From Rhodanobacter fulvus Jip2 (GTDB lineage: Bacteria > Pseudomonadota > Gammaproteobacteria > Xanthomonadales > Rhodanobacteraceae), in NCBI RefSeq assembly GCF_000264315.1, contig NZ_AJXU01000026.1, positions 1-55,707 of the forward strand: 55,707 bases of DNA, in the 5' to 3' direction. Each line of letters starts with the position of its first letter. The first letter of the stretch is position 1. Both the position numbers and the translations under genes were made by a program. A model generated the notes under the pieces. It was not told the origin of the DNA, did no database searches, and saw nothing but the letters and a program-made list of their open reading frames with translations. This document shows, one piece after another, positions 8,464 through 17,145 of this stretch.

Positions 8464-10527
8464 TCAGCTGCTGCGGCGGGCATACGGGTAAGAGGCCGAA
8501 GATGGCTCCAACGGCAGACCGCACACGCTGGCAGCGTCTGCGGTTTTGAAACCGGCGGCGCTCGTAGCAAGGGTGAGAATGCGTTCAATCGCGTGAGCGA
8601 AAGTGCCGTCGACCTGGCCGGCTTCGGCTTCGAATTCCACTTCGTCCAGATGGGCGTCCAGCAGGGGACGCAGCGCGTCCAGGCGAACCCAGAACATGCT
8701 GCCAGCGATAAAGCGGTCGTGCTCTACGTCCGCGCGGGCGATGCCGAGGCGGGTGCATAGGTAGGCGACGTTGTCGCGGTTGGCGCCCCAGTAGTAGCCG
8801 AGCGGTTGCAGGTGTCCTTCGGCTCCGACCAGGCCCAGCGCGGCATCGGCGCGGAAGGCCTGAAGAATTTCACCGACCCTCTCCGGAGCGAGCAATTTGT
8901 CGAGCAGTTCGTGACGCCACACTTCGCCGTCCTGGCGATGGGTCGAGCGCTTGCTGTGCAGTTTCAGCACGACATCCACGCCTTCATCGAGCAGGCGGTT
9001 GGCGACGTGAAGGAACGGCAGGATGTCGCGCCCGCGATTCTCGAAGACCTCGATCTCCGCATCGAGGCCGAGCTGGGCGACGCGTTCGCGCACTTGCTGC
9101 TCGCGTTCGTGGGCGGTGGTGATGACGATGCGCCAGTCGACGTGGCTGGTGCGCAGGGCGGCGACCAGTTCATCCAGCAGGTCCGGATACCAGATGTGGA
9201 GCACGGCGCAGGGCCGTGTGTCCGTGGCCGGCACCGGACACAGCGCCGTGCGGGTGGCGTCGAGCCAGGCGTGCCCGAGCCGGGTATCCGGCTCCAACAC
9301 GGCGCCTTCCGCCCACTCATTCCACGCGTTGACGAAGACCACCGGCTGCGTGGGAAACCGTCGCTGCGCGGTGCCGATGGCGTGGCGCAGCCAGTCGCGG
9401 TAGCCGCGCGGTGAGGCATGCGCGAACACGCGGCCGCGGCCGCTGCGGCGCGGTTCGTTGTCCCAGCCCGGGTTGACGCCGGGATAGCGCGGATAGGCCG
9501 GATCGGCTTGCGCGACGGATTGTCGGGCCAGTTCGCGCCAGTCGTGTACGTCGCCGCTGTAGTCGGGATTGAGCAGATGCTGGCGTGCGGTGATGGGCGA
9601 GGGCGTGATGTTGTTCGGTGGAAACTCGATGGCGGCATCGAAGCCGATGTCGCGCGGATCAACGCGGTCGAAACTCTGCACGTAGGCGAGCCGGATCTCG
9701 CCGATGCCGTGGCTGCGGCACCACTCGCGCCAGCGCGTCGCTGTCTCCCGCGGCTCCGGCAGCAGGCCGGGACGGTAGATCAGCAGCAGCGGTCGGCCGT
9801 CCACGCGCAGGTAGCGGGGGTCGGCCAGATAGGGGGCGATGTACTCGATAAAGGCGAGGTCGTCGTCGGCGCTGTGCTGCTGGCCGATCAGGATGTCGTC
9901 GGCGCGGCCATCCCAGCGCCGCGACCAGTTTTCGTTGGCCCAGCACAGGCACAACGGCAGGTCGAGCGATGGATCGGCCAGCCACTGCCGCAGTGGTTGT
10001 TCAAGCAGGGTCTTGCCCGCAAACCAGTAGAAATAGCTGCAGAACGCGCCGATGCCGTACTCGCGAGCCAACTGCATCTGCCGGCGCATGGCGTCGGGCA
10101 GGCGCAGGTCGTAGAAACCCAGTTCGCCGGGCAGGCGGGGCTGCGAATGACCTTCGAACTGCGGCAGCGCCCGTGTCACGTTGTGCCATTCGGTGAAGCC
10201 CGCGCCCCACCACGCGTCGTTCTCCGGGATCGGATGGAACTGCGGCAGGTAGAACGCCACCACGGTGGCGGGTAGCGGCGTGGGCAGGGGCGCCGCGCGA
10301 TGGGGCATGTAACCGATCGCGCGCCCCGCGGCGTGGCGGCGGGGGCGACGCGCGGCCAGCGACGCATCGGCGACCCGTCCACGCGGCCCCTGAGGCACCA
10401 GTTCGGCATGCCGTTCCAGGAACCGTTGGCGCAGCCGGTCACGCGTGGCGACAGGCATCGGGGTCAGCCGAAAACCCGTGCGCAGCACGGTGAACAGACA
10501 ACGTTTGGCGAGGTCGCGAGGTGACAT
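8464..10527 (-). CDS. WbsX-like (GH99-related) protein fused to RgpF-like rhamnan synthesis domain
   Basis: This 687-residue protein has two parts. Residues about 88-430 match the WbsX/GH99-like family: FYLPQFHPIPENDAWWG, GFTEWHN, the YFYWFAGK segment, WANENWSRRWDG and the late NAWNEWAEGAVLEPD. Residues about 440-680 match RgpF, the rhamnose-glucose polysaccharide family: VLHIWYPDLLDEL, FENRGRDILPFL, LKLHSKRS and AGSMFWVRLDAL. Such fusions occur in O-antigen clusters, where they are thought to assemble or trim rhamnan-type glycans; the chemistry is not settled. It follows the GT2-GT4 gene by about 50 bases and precedes etfB, so it belongs to the second glycan block. Confidence 0.85.
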   Translation of the reverse strand: MSPRDLAKRCLFTVLRTGFRLTPMPVATRDRLRQRFLERHAELVPQGPRGRVADASLAARRPRRHAAGRAIGYMPHRAAPLPTPLPATVVAFYLPQFHPIPENDAWWGAGFTEWHNVTRALPQFEGHSQPRLPGELGFYDLRLPDAMRRQMQLAREYGIGAFCSYFYWFAGKTLLEQPLRQWLADPSLDLPLCLCWANENWSRRWDGRADDILIGQQHSADDDLAFIEYIAPYLADPRYLRVDGRPLLLIYRPGLLPEPRETATRWREWCRSHGIGEIRLAYVQSFDRVDPRDIGFDAAIEFPPNNITPSPITARQHLLNPDYSGDVHDWRELARQSVAQADPAYPRYPGVNPGWDNEPRRSGRGRVFAHASPRGYRDWLRHAIGTAQRRFPTQPVVFVNAWNEWAEGAVLEPDTRLGHAWLDATRTALCPVPATDTRPCAVLHIWYPDLLDELVAALRTSHVDWRIVITTAHEREQQVRERVAQLGLDAEIEVFENRGRDILPFLHVANRLLDEGVDVVLKLHSKRSTHRQDGEVWRHELLDKLLAPERVGEILQAFRADAALGLVGAEGHLQPLGYYWGANRDNVAYLCTRLGIARADVEHDRFIAGSMFWVRLDALRPLLDAHLDEVEFEAEAGQVDGTFAHAIERILTLATSAAGFKTADAASVCGLPLEPSSASYPYARRSS

Positions 10528-10577
10528 GACGGCCTATCGGGAGTGATGCCGGAGCATCGCGGTTGAGGTGGCCGAGG

Positions 10578-12566
10578 TCAATCCAGCACGCGATGCAGAG
10601 CCGCGCCGGCGGCAGCGGCGGAGAAGTGCTGGCGCACGTTGTCCAGACCTTGTTCGGACAGTTGCCGCCACAGCGCTTCGTCATGTGCCAGCCGCAGCAC
10701 GGCATCGGCGAAAGCGGCGGCATCGTCGGCTATCAGCACGTTGATGCCGTCGCTCAGTTGCATGCCTTCCACCGCGATGGTGGTGGCGATCACCGGCAGG
10801 CCGTGGCTCATCGACAGGTTGATCTTGCCCTTGACGCCGGCGCCGAAACGCAGCGGCGCCAGCGAGGCAAGGCAGCTGTCCATCCACGGCGTCAGGTCGG
10901 CAACGCGCCCGTGCAGTTCGAGGCCAGGCGTGCCGAGTTCGCGTCGCGCGGTATCCGGCATGTCGCCGAAAACGTGCAGGCGGATATCGGGCATGACCTG
11001 ACGCAGCCGCGGCAGGATCTCGCTGGCGATCCAGCGGATCGCGTCGCTGTTGGGTGGGTGGCCGTAGCCGCCAATGAAAAGCAGGTCGGCGCGACCGGCG
11101 AAGGTTTGCCCGCAACCGTGGACCGGATGGATGTTGGACAGCAGTTCGACCCGCGCCTGCGGCAGCAACTTTGCGAGCAGCGCCTGCTCGTGCGGACTGA
11201 CCACGAAGCTGACGTCACTTTGGGCGATCAGGGCAAGCTCGCTGCGCTGCGAGGCGGCGGCCTGGTGCGCCAGCGTGGCGCTGCCGCCGTATTCGGCAGC
11301 GCGCTGCTCGCGTAAGAAATGCAGATCTACCGTGTCGAACAGCAGCTTCGCCCGGGGCGCATGTTGACGGACCAACCCGATGTACTGGCCGGCCACCGTG
11401 TGTCGGCACAGGATGACGGCATGCAGTTCGCGGCCATGCTTGCGCAGCCAACCGGGGACGTTGCCCAGCGACGTTTCACAGCCGAGTTCGCCGAGTGCAG
11501 CGATTTCGCTATTGCTGGCGCGCCCGTCATCGGGAATGAAACACGTGCTCCAACCTTGCTCGTCGAGTAGTTGCAGGATGGCATGCAGGCGCAGCGAGCC
11601 GGAGTCGCGGGTGGGCTCCGGCGTCATCGCATCCACCACCAGCACGCGCCCGCGCGAACGCCAGCGGACGGCGCGTTCCAGCGGCGTACCGGCAGGCGGC
11701 TGCGCGGTCAGTTCGGCTGCCCATTTGTCCACGAAGGTTGCCTGGTTGAGCAATTGGTGGCGTTTCATGCCGCGGCTCGGGTCGGTGCCCGCGCTGATGC
11801 CTTCGCAGTGGATTACCACGCTGGCCGGCTCGTAATAAACGCGCAGGCCATGCTTGCGCACGGCGAAAGCAAGATCGGCGTCTTCGTAATAGGCTGGTGC
11901 GTAACGCGCATCGAAGCCGCCGATGTGCTGGAACAGTTCGCGACGGATCAGCAGCGATGCGCCGGAGACGTAATCGGTCTCGCGGCGGCAACGCCAGGCG
12001 AACGCGTCACGTGGTTCGAAGCGGCCGGCGTTCCAGCAGGCACCATCGCCGAACACCAACCCACCGGCTTCCTGCAGGCGGCCGTCGGGATAGACCAGCC
12101 GGCTACCGGCGATGCCGCAATCGATGCGTTCGTCGAAACAGCGCAACAACGCGTCGAGCCAGCCGGATGTGACCTGCGTATCGTTGTTGAGGAACAGCAG
12201 AAATTCGCCGCGGGCCGCAGCGGCGCCGGCGTTGCAACTGCCGATGAAGCCGAGGTTGTGCGGGTTGATGATCAATCGCAGACCGGCGATATGGGCCAGC
12301 ACCTGAGCGCTGTCGTCTGGCGAGGCGTCGTCGACTACGATTACCTCGAATGCGGCCGCGGCGCCGTGCCGCACAATCGAGCGCAGGCAGGTGACCGTGT
12401 GGGGCAGTTCGCCATAAGCCGGAATGATCACCGATACCCAGGGCGCGATCGGTGACGACAGCACCAGCCCGTCGGGGTTGTCGTTCAGGGGCAGCAGTTG
12501 CAGCGCGGGATCGTTCGCCTGGTGCGGCCTGAACTCCTGCGCGATGCGTGCCAGCGTGCCGCGCAC
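10578..12566 (-). CDS. Bifunctional glycosyltransferase, GT2 fused to GT4/GT1
   Basis: The minimum product from the GTG at 12566 is 662 residues. An N-terminal GT2 domain (about 42-300) shows VSVIIPAYGELPHTVTCLRS, VVDDASPDDS, the FLNNDTQV metal site and YYEDADLAFAVRKHG. A GT-B domain (about 310-660) shows LLFIGGYGHPPNSDAIRW, RFGAGVKGKINLSMSHGLPVIAT and EGMQL. The open frame continues upstream in frame to about 12674 with a plausible basic N-terminus (RWRLKRLAYVGRRIIASLALRG) but no ATG/GTG/TTG. AGAGGAAG sits seven bases before an in-frame CTG at 12647, so a non-standard start there is possible. The two domains probably add consecutive sugars. It is followed closely by the WbsX-RgpF gene. Confidence 0.85.
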   Translation of the reverse strand: MRGTLARIAQEFRPHQANDPALQLLPLNDNPDGLVLSSPIAPWVSVIIPAYGELPHTVTCLRSIVRHGAAAAFEVIVVDDASPDDSAQVLAHIAGLRLIINPHNLGFIGSCNAGAAAARGEFLLFLNNDTQVTSGWLDALLRCFDERIDCGIAGSRLVYPDGRLQEAGGLVFGDGACWNAGRFEPRDAFAWRCRRETDYVSGASLLIRRELFQHIGGFDARYAPAYYEDADLAFAVRKHGLRVYYEPASVVIHCEGISAGTDPSRGMKRHQLLNQATFVDKWAAELTAQPPAGTPLERAVRWRSRGRVLVVDAMTPEPTRDSGSLRLHAILQLLDEQGWSTCFIPDDGRASNSEIAALGELGCETSLGNVPGWLRKHGRELHAVILCRHTVAGQYIGLVRQHAPRAKLLFDTVDLHFLREQRAAEYGGSATLAHQAAASQRSELALIAQSDVSFVVSPHEQALLAKLLPQARVELLSNIHPVHGCGQTFAGRADLLFIGGYGHPPNSDAIRWIASEILPRLRQVMPDIRLHVFGDMPDTARRELGTPGLELHGRVADLTPWMDSCLASLAPLRFGAGVKGKINLSMSHGLPVIATTIAVEGMQLSDGINVLIADDAAAFADAVLRLAHDEALWRQLSEQGLDNVRQHFSAAAAGAALHRVLD

Positions 12567-12723
12567 GCCGCGCAGCGCCAGGCTGGCGATGATGCGGCGA
12601 CCGACATAGGCCAGGCGTTTCAGACGCCATCGCAGGTGGGAAATCAGGGCTGCTTCCTCTGTGAGTGGCTCCAGTCATTGCTTGATGTTGCCCGCAGGTG
12701 GGCGAGCGTCGCCGCCACGCCGG

Positions 12724-13587
12724 TCACAGCCATGGCCAGCGCAGCCGTCTAACCGGCAACTTGTGGGTATGGCCGAAATCGATCTCGCGGAAGCGGGCAA
12801 TCCGACGCTGGCCATGCCGGTAATAGCGCCACGCGGCCTTCGCCGCGACCGGTTTGTCAGGGTTGAGGAACACATCGATTTGATGCACCGGTACGCCCTG
12901 CGGCGTCACATGCATGACGAGGCTGCGCCGCGAACGCTGCTTGACCCGATGCGGCGAACCGCCATGGAACATCGACGGATGCCAGATGATCACGTCGCCA
13001 CGCTGCACGTGCACTTCTTGCGCCTGCATGCCGCGTTCGTCGCACTGGTGTTGCACGGCGGCCTGGTAGGCGTTCCAGCCGGCATCGGAAATCGCGGGGA
13101 TGACGCTTGGGTCGGGAAACAGTTTTCGTGCCAGCGCATCCACGTCGATGGCCGGCAACAGGTGGCTGCGCGGTACCACCCGTAGCGGGCCGTTGCCGGA
13201 ATCGACGTCATCCAGCGCCAACCACACGCCCAAGTAACGGTCTGCCGGGTGTGTGCAAAAGTACGGCGTGTCGCGGTGCAACGCCTGTTCGGAGCCGCGC
13301 TCGTAGTACAGGCTGGTGTAGAGCGTGGCCGGTTCCCCGAAGAATTCGTCGCAAGTGGCCAGTGCGGAGTTTTCCGCGAACACGTTGGCCAGCGCATCGA
13401 TCGCCAAGTGCATGTTCACCACCCGGTAGAGTTGGCCGTGTTCGTTGGCGTTGTCGCGGATCGCCGCAGGGTGCGCGCGCTTGAACGCGTCGATGCCGAC
13501 CAGCGCGAGTTCGCAGGCAGGGAGTGTTACGGCGTTGCGGATCACCGCATAGCCTTGCCCCATGAGTTGGGAGAGGGTGTCAGTCAT
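12724..13587 (-). CDS. PhyH family Fe(II)/2-oxoglutarate dioxygenase
   Basis: The 287-residue protein has the metal-binding facial triad typical of phytanoyl-CoA dioxygenase-like enzymes: HRD at residues 104-106 (in QALHRDTPYF) and a distal histidine in MFHGGSPHRV. It also has GPLRVVPRSH, the usual strand before the C-terminal half. These enzymes hydroxylate small molecules or carrier-bound acyl groups. Placed between ETF-QO and two glycan-assembly genes on the same strand, it may modify a sugar or lipid of the glycan, but nothing in the sequence fixes the substrate. The start ATG at 13587 lacks a strong ribosome-binding site. Confidence 0.82.
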   Translation of the reverse strand: MTDTLSQLMGQGYAVIRNAVTLPACELALVGIDAFKRAHPAAIRDNANEHGQLYRVVNMHLAIDALANVFAENSALATCDEFFGEPATLYTSLYYERGSEQALHRDTPYFCTHPADRYLGVWLALDDVDSGNGPLRVVPRSHLLPAIDVDALARKLFPDPSVIPAISDAGWNAYQAAVQHQCDERGMQAQEVHVQRGDVIIWHPSMFHGGSPHRVKQRSRRSLVMHVTPQGVPVHQIDVFLNPDKPVAAKAAWRYYRHGQRRIARFREIDFGHTHKLPVRRLRWPWL

Positions 13588-13644
13588 GCCGGTTCACCGG
13601 GAGGGAGCGTAGCCGCGTGCTGGAGATCATTGGCAATCGACTTC

Positions 13645-15252
13645 TCAGAGGTTCTGGTAATTCGGACCCGAACCACCCTCGGGGGTCACCCAGGTGATGA
13701 TCTCGTACGGGTCCTTGATGTCGCAGGTCTTGCAGTGCACGCAGTTGGCCGAGTTGATCTGCAGGCGCTTGCCGTGTGGCTGGGTTTCGTCGGCCACCAT
13801 CTCGTAGACGTTGGCCGGGCAGAAGCGGGTGCAGGGGTTGTCGTATTCCTCCACGCACTTTGTGGCGCAGATGTCGGTGTCGGCCACGTGCAGGTGGATG
13901 GGCTGGTCCTCGTCGTGCTCGGTGGCGGCGAAGTAGACGCCGGCCAGGCGGTCGCGCGGGGGCAGGGTGCGTTGCACGTAGTCGCGTTCGGGCTCTTGGT
14001 ACTCGCCCAGCTTGTGCAGCGATGACCAGTCCGCCTTGTTTTTCAGCGTCCACGGCGAGGCGCCGCCGGTGACGGTTTCCCATGCGGCGTTGGCCATGCC
14101 GAACCACAGGCCTTTCTTGAAGCCGGGCTTCACGTTGCGCACTTTCTTCAGTTCGGCCATCACGTCCGAGGCGCGCAGGCGCGCGTCGAAACCGCTGGCA
14201 TCGAGCGTTTCGGCCACGTGCTCGGCGGCCAGCATGCCGCTCTTGATGGCCTGGTGCGTGCCCTTGATCTTGGGCACGTTGAGCAGACCGGCGGTGTCGC
14301 CGATCAGCAGCGCGCCGGGCATCTCCACCTTGGGCAGGGACTGGAACCCGCCGGTGGCCATCGCACGCGCGCCGGCGGAAAGGATGCTGCCGCCTTCCAG
14401 CAGCGGCTTGATCAGCGGGTGGTGTTTCCATTGCTGGAACGCTTCCCACGGCTTGTAGTTGGGGTCGCTGTAGTCGAGACCGCTGACGTAGCCCAGCGCG
14501 ATGCGGTCGCCATCGAGGTGGTAGATGAAGCCGCCGCCATAGGTGCGCGTGTCGGCCGGCCAGCCGAAGCTGTGCACGATCTTGCCGGGCGTGGCGCGGC
14601 CGGCGGGTACCTGCCACAACTCCTTGATGCCGATCGAATAGCCCTGCGGATCGCTGTCCGCATCCAGCTTGAAGCGCTTGACGAGCTGCTTGGTGAGGCT
14701 GCCACGTGCGCCTTCGGCCAGCACGGTGACCTTGGCCTTGATGTCGATGCCTTCGGTGTAGCCGGGCTTGTGCGTGCCGTCTTTGGCCACGCCCATGTCA
14801 CCAATGCGCACGCCGGCGACCGAGCCATCCTCGTTGTAGATGGTGTCGGCGGCGGCGAAGCCGGGGAACACGTCGACGCCCAGCGCCTCGGCCTGCGGCG
14901 CCAGCCAGGCGCACAGCGCGCCCAGCGACACGATGAAGTTGCCGTGGTTGTGCATGCCCGGCGGCAGCGGCAGCTTGCGCGCGCCGGTCTTGCTGAGCAG
15001 GAAAAACTGGTCCTCGCCGGCCGGGATGCAGATCGGCGGCGGGTTGTCGCGCCAACCTGGCAGCAGCGCGTCCAGCGGTTGCGGCTCGATCACGGCGCCG
15101 GAAAGGATGTGCGCGCCGATGGTCGAGGACTTTTCGATCACGCAGACGCTGACGTCGGGCTTGAGCTGCTTCAGCCGGATGGCAAACGACAGCCCGGCCG
15201 GCCCCGCGCCGACCACGACAACGTCGTATTCCATGGTTTCGCGTTCGCTCAT
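13645..15252 (-). CDS. Electron transfer flavoprotein-ubiquinone oxidoreductase
   Basis: The 535-residue protein starts at 15252 with GGAG seven bases upstream. The N-terminal FAD-binding Rossmann motif is VVVVGAGPAGLSFAIRL. GAHILSGAVIEP follows, and the C-terminus has the 4Fe-4S ferredoxin-like segment with CTRFCPANVYE and NCVHCKTCDIKDP, the signature of ETF-QO. The enzyme sits on the inner membrane, oxidises reduced ETF and reduces ubiquinone. It is separated from etfBA by the glycan block at 8464-13587. With FadE and EtfAB it completes the path from acyl-CoA to the quinone pool. Confidence 0.96.
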   Translation of the reverse strand: MSERETMEYDVVVVGAGPAGLSFAIRLKQLKPDVSVCVIEKSSTIGAHILSGAVIEPQPLDALLPGWRDNPPPICIPAGEDQFFLLSKTGARKLPLPPGMHNHGNFIVSLGALCAWLAPQAEALGVDVFPGFAAADTIYNEDGSVAGVRIGDMGVAKDGTHKPGYTEGIDIKAKVTVLAEGARGSLTKQLVKRFKLDADSDPQGYSIGIKELWQVPAGRATPGKIVHSFGWPADTRTYGGGFIYHLDGDRIALGYVSGLDYSDPNYKPWEAFQQWKHHPLIKPLLEGGSILSAGARAMATGGFQSLPKVEMPGALLIGDTAGLLNVPKIKGTHQAIKSGMLAAEHVAETLDASGFDARLRASDVMAELKKVRNVKPGFKKGLWFGMANAAWETVTGGASPWTLKNKADWSSLHKLGEYQEPERDYVQRTLPPRDRLAGVYFAATEHDEDQPIHLHVADTDICATKCVEEYDNPCTRFCPANVYEMVADETQPHGKRLQINSANCVHCKTCDIKDPYEIITWVTPEGGSGPNYQNL

Positions 15253-15463
15253 CGCGGACTCCGGCAGCAAGTGGGAAGGGCGGCATGGCGACGAGGATGC
15301 GCGATACCTCTGCGTATTGTCCGGTTTCGCGTGCTGCGCGGCAACGCAGGCGGAAACACGTGACCATTGGCGGGGCCGTGATATGCGCGTGAAGACGCAT
15401 CGACGCTTGCAATCGACTTGCGTTCAATGGCGATAATCAGGGCACGATCCGAAGGGAATGCTC

Positions 15464-16861
15464 ATGAATCAAACGCCACCGATCGCCGATTTCGAACTGC
15501 GCCGCGCCAGTTTGTGTCAATTGCTGCACTGGCTGGCCGTCGGCAGGGCCCAGCCGCAGGCGCTGGCCGATGCCTATCTGAGCGCGATCGAGCGGATCGA
15601 CCCGCAACTCAACAGTTATGTGGATGTGCGCGCCGGTTTGCTGCACGACCAGGCGCAGATGGCGGACCGTCGCCGCCGCGACGGCGTGATCGGCCGGCTC
15701 GACGGGATTCCGCTGGCAGTGAAAGACAACTTCGACGTCGCTGGCTGGCCGACGCGGGCGGGCCTGCCGGATCGCGACACGCCGGTGCAGGACGACGCTC
15801 ACGTCACCGCCCGGCTGCGGGCGGCCGGCGCCTTGCTGATCGGCAAGACCAACATGGATGAAGGCGCCCTGGGCGCCGCCACCGACAACCCGCATTTTGG
15901 CGCCACCCACAATCCGCATCGGCACGGCTATACCGCGGGCGGTTCGTCCGGCGGCGCGGCGGCGGCGGTGGCGGCGGGGCTGGCGGTGGCCGCGGTGGCG
16001 TCGGACAGCCTGGGATCGGTGCGTATCCCGGCCAGTTATTGCGGCGTCTACGGGCTCAAGCCCACCCATGGCGAGATTTCCGCCCGCGGCATGGTGACGG
16101 CGGCGCGACGGCTCGACGCGGTCGGCCTGCTGGCGCGCAGCGCGGACGACCTCACGGTGCTGCTGCAGGTGCTGGCCGGCTACGACGCCGACGATGCACG
16201 CTCTCGCCGCCGCCGGGTGGCGTTCGCCTTGCCGGATTGGGAGCCGGGCCACCTGCGCGTGGGCCTGCTGCCGAACCTGGCTGCCGTGGGCGTGGAGCCC
16301 GAGGTGATCGAGGTGTTCGAGACGGCGATGGCGAAACTGCCGCACGCCCTCAGCGACCGTCGCACCGTCGATTTCGCCGACTGGAATTTCAGCCGCACCC
16401 GCCGCGCCGGCCTGTTGTTGATGGAGGCCGAGATGCTGGGCACGTTCGCCAGCGACCTGGCTCGTGCCGACAAGCCGGTGTCCGCACGTTTCCGCGGCAT
16501 GCTCGACTTTGCCGCGAAGAAGAGTGCCGCCGACTACGCCATCGCCGACCGCGTGCTCGATGCCGCCACATTGAAGATGCGCCGCCTGTTCGCCCAGGTC
16601 GACGTGCTGGTGCTTCCCACCACGCCACAGGGTGCTTTCCCGCTGGATGGCCCGGCGCCCGACTCCCAGGCGGACCTCACCAGCTTCGCCAGCCTGGCCG
16701 GCTGCCCGGCGGTGAGCCTGCCCATGGGGCATCTGCCCAACGGCCTGCCGGTCGGGCTGCAGTTGGTCGGTGCGCGCGGTTCGGACCTGCGCCTGCTGGA
16801 ACTGGCCTCGGTATGCGCGGCTACGCTGGATACCGCGCCGACGTATCCGGTGATTGCGTAG
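15464..16861 (+). CDS. Amidase signature family hydrolase
   Basis: The 465-residue protein has the Lys-cisSer-Ser triad of the amidase signature family: K87 in IPLAVKDNF, S161 in GGSSGG and the nucleophile S185 in DSLGSVRIPA. CGVYGLKPTHGEIS follows as in allophanate hydrolases and GatA-like enzymes. The start at 15464 is chosen because GAAGGGA lies at proper spacing; an in-frame ATG six bases earlier sits inside that site. No gatB or gatC is adjacent, so it is probably a stand-alone amidase rather than the tRNA amidotransferase subunit. The substrate is unknown. It is divergent from ETF-QO and followed by cysD on the same strand after 284 bases. Confidence 0.9.
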   Translation: MNQTPPIADFELRRASLCQLLHWLAVGRAQPQALADAYLSAIERIDPQLNSYVDVRAGLLHDQAQMADRRRRDGVIGRLDGIPLAVKDNFDVAGWPTRAGLPDRDTPVQDDAHVTARLRAAGALLIGKTNMDEGALGAATDNPHFGATHNPHRHGYTAGGSSGGAAAAVAAGLAVAAVASDSLGSVRIPASYCGVYGLKPTHGEISARGMVTAARRLDAVGLLARSADDLTVLLQVLAGYDADDARSRRRRVAFALPDWEPGHLRVGLLPNLAAVGVEPEVIEVFETAMAKLPHALSDRRTVDFADWNFSRTRRAGLLLMEAEMLGTFASDLARADKPVSARFRGMLDFAAKKSAADYAIADRVLDAATLKMRRLFAQVDVLVLPTTPQGAFPLDGPAPDSQADLTSFASLAGCPAVSLPMGHLPNGLPVGLQLVGARGSDLRLLELASVCAATLDTAPTYPVIA

Positions 16862-17050
16862 CGTTGGCGGCCGGTGGCCCTTCGATTCCGCTGCGCGACA
16901 CTCAGGGGGATCGGTTCCGGAGGGTCGTGTTCAGCGGAGTTTGCCCGGGTTCCCTCAGCCGATCACCCTGGGCGTAGGCCGCAGGCCGGAGTCGACGGGC
17001 GACGCCGCAAGGCATTTATCCATATGGCCGCGTGTTATTAACATATGAAA

Positions 17051-17074
17051 AGACGTCTGGACGTCCATTCGTCG
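17051..17074. promoter_or_regulatory. Tandem met-box-like operator upstream of cysDNC
   Basis: Contiguous 8-base units read AGACGTCT, GGACGTCC and a weaker ATTCGTCG. The MetJ met-box consensus is AGACGTCT, and MetJ binds two or more such boxes in direct tandem, so the first unit is a perfect match and the second 6 of 8. The site is about 70-90 bases before the cysD start, just after a possible -10-like TATTAA at 17036-17041. A MetJ-type protein is encoded at 22970-23551. Regulation of sulfate activation by methionine/SAM status is inferred. Confidence 0.6.
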
Positions 17075-17145
17075 AATTGGCCTAAGATGAGCCCCCCGGG
17101 ACGCGTATCAGTTGGGTCTGTTGGCGTGTTTCCCGATGCCACCCG

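Noticed and set aside
15464..16861. GatA subunit of the tRNA-dependent amidotransferase
   Set aside because: No gatB or gatC is adjacent, and the triad region is more like stand-alone amidases.
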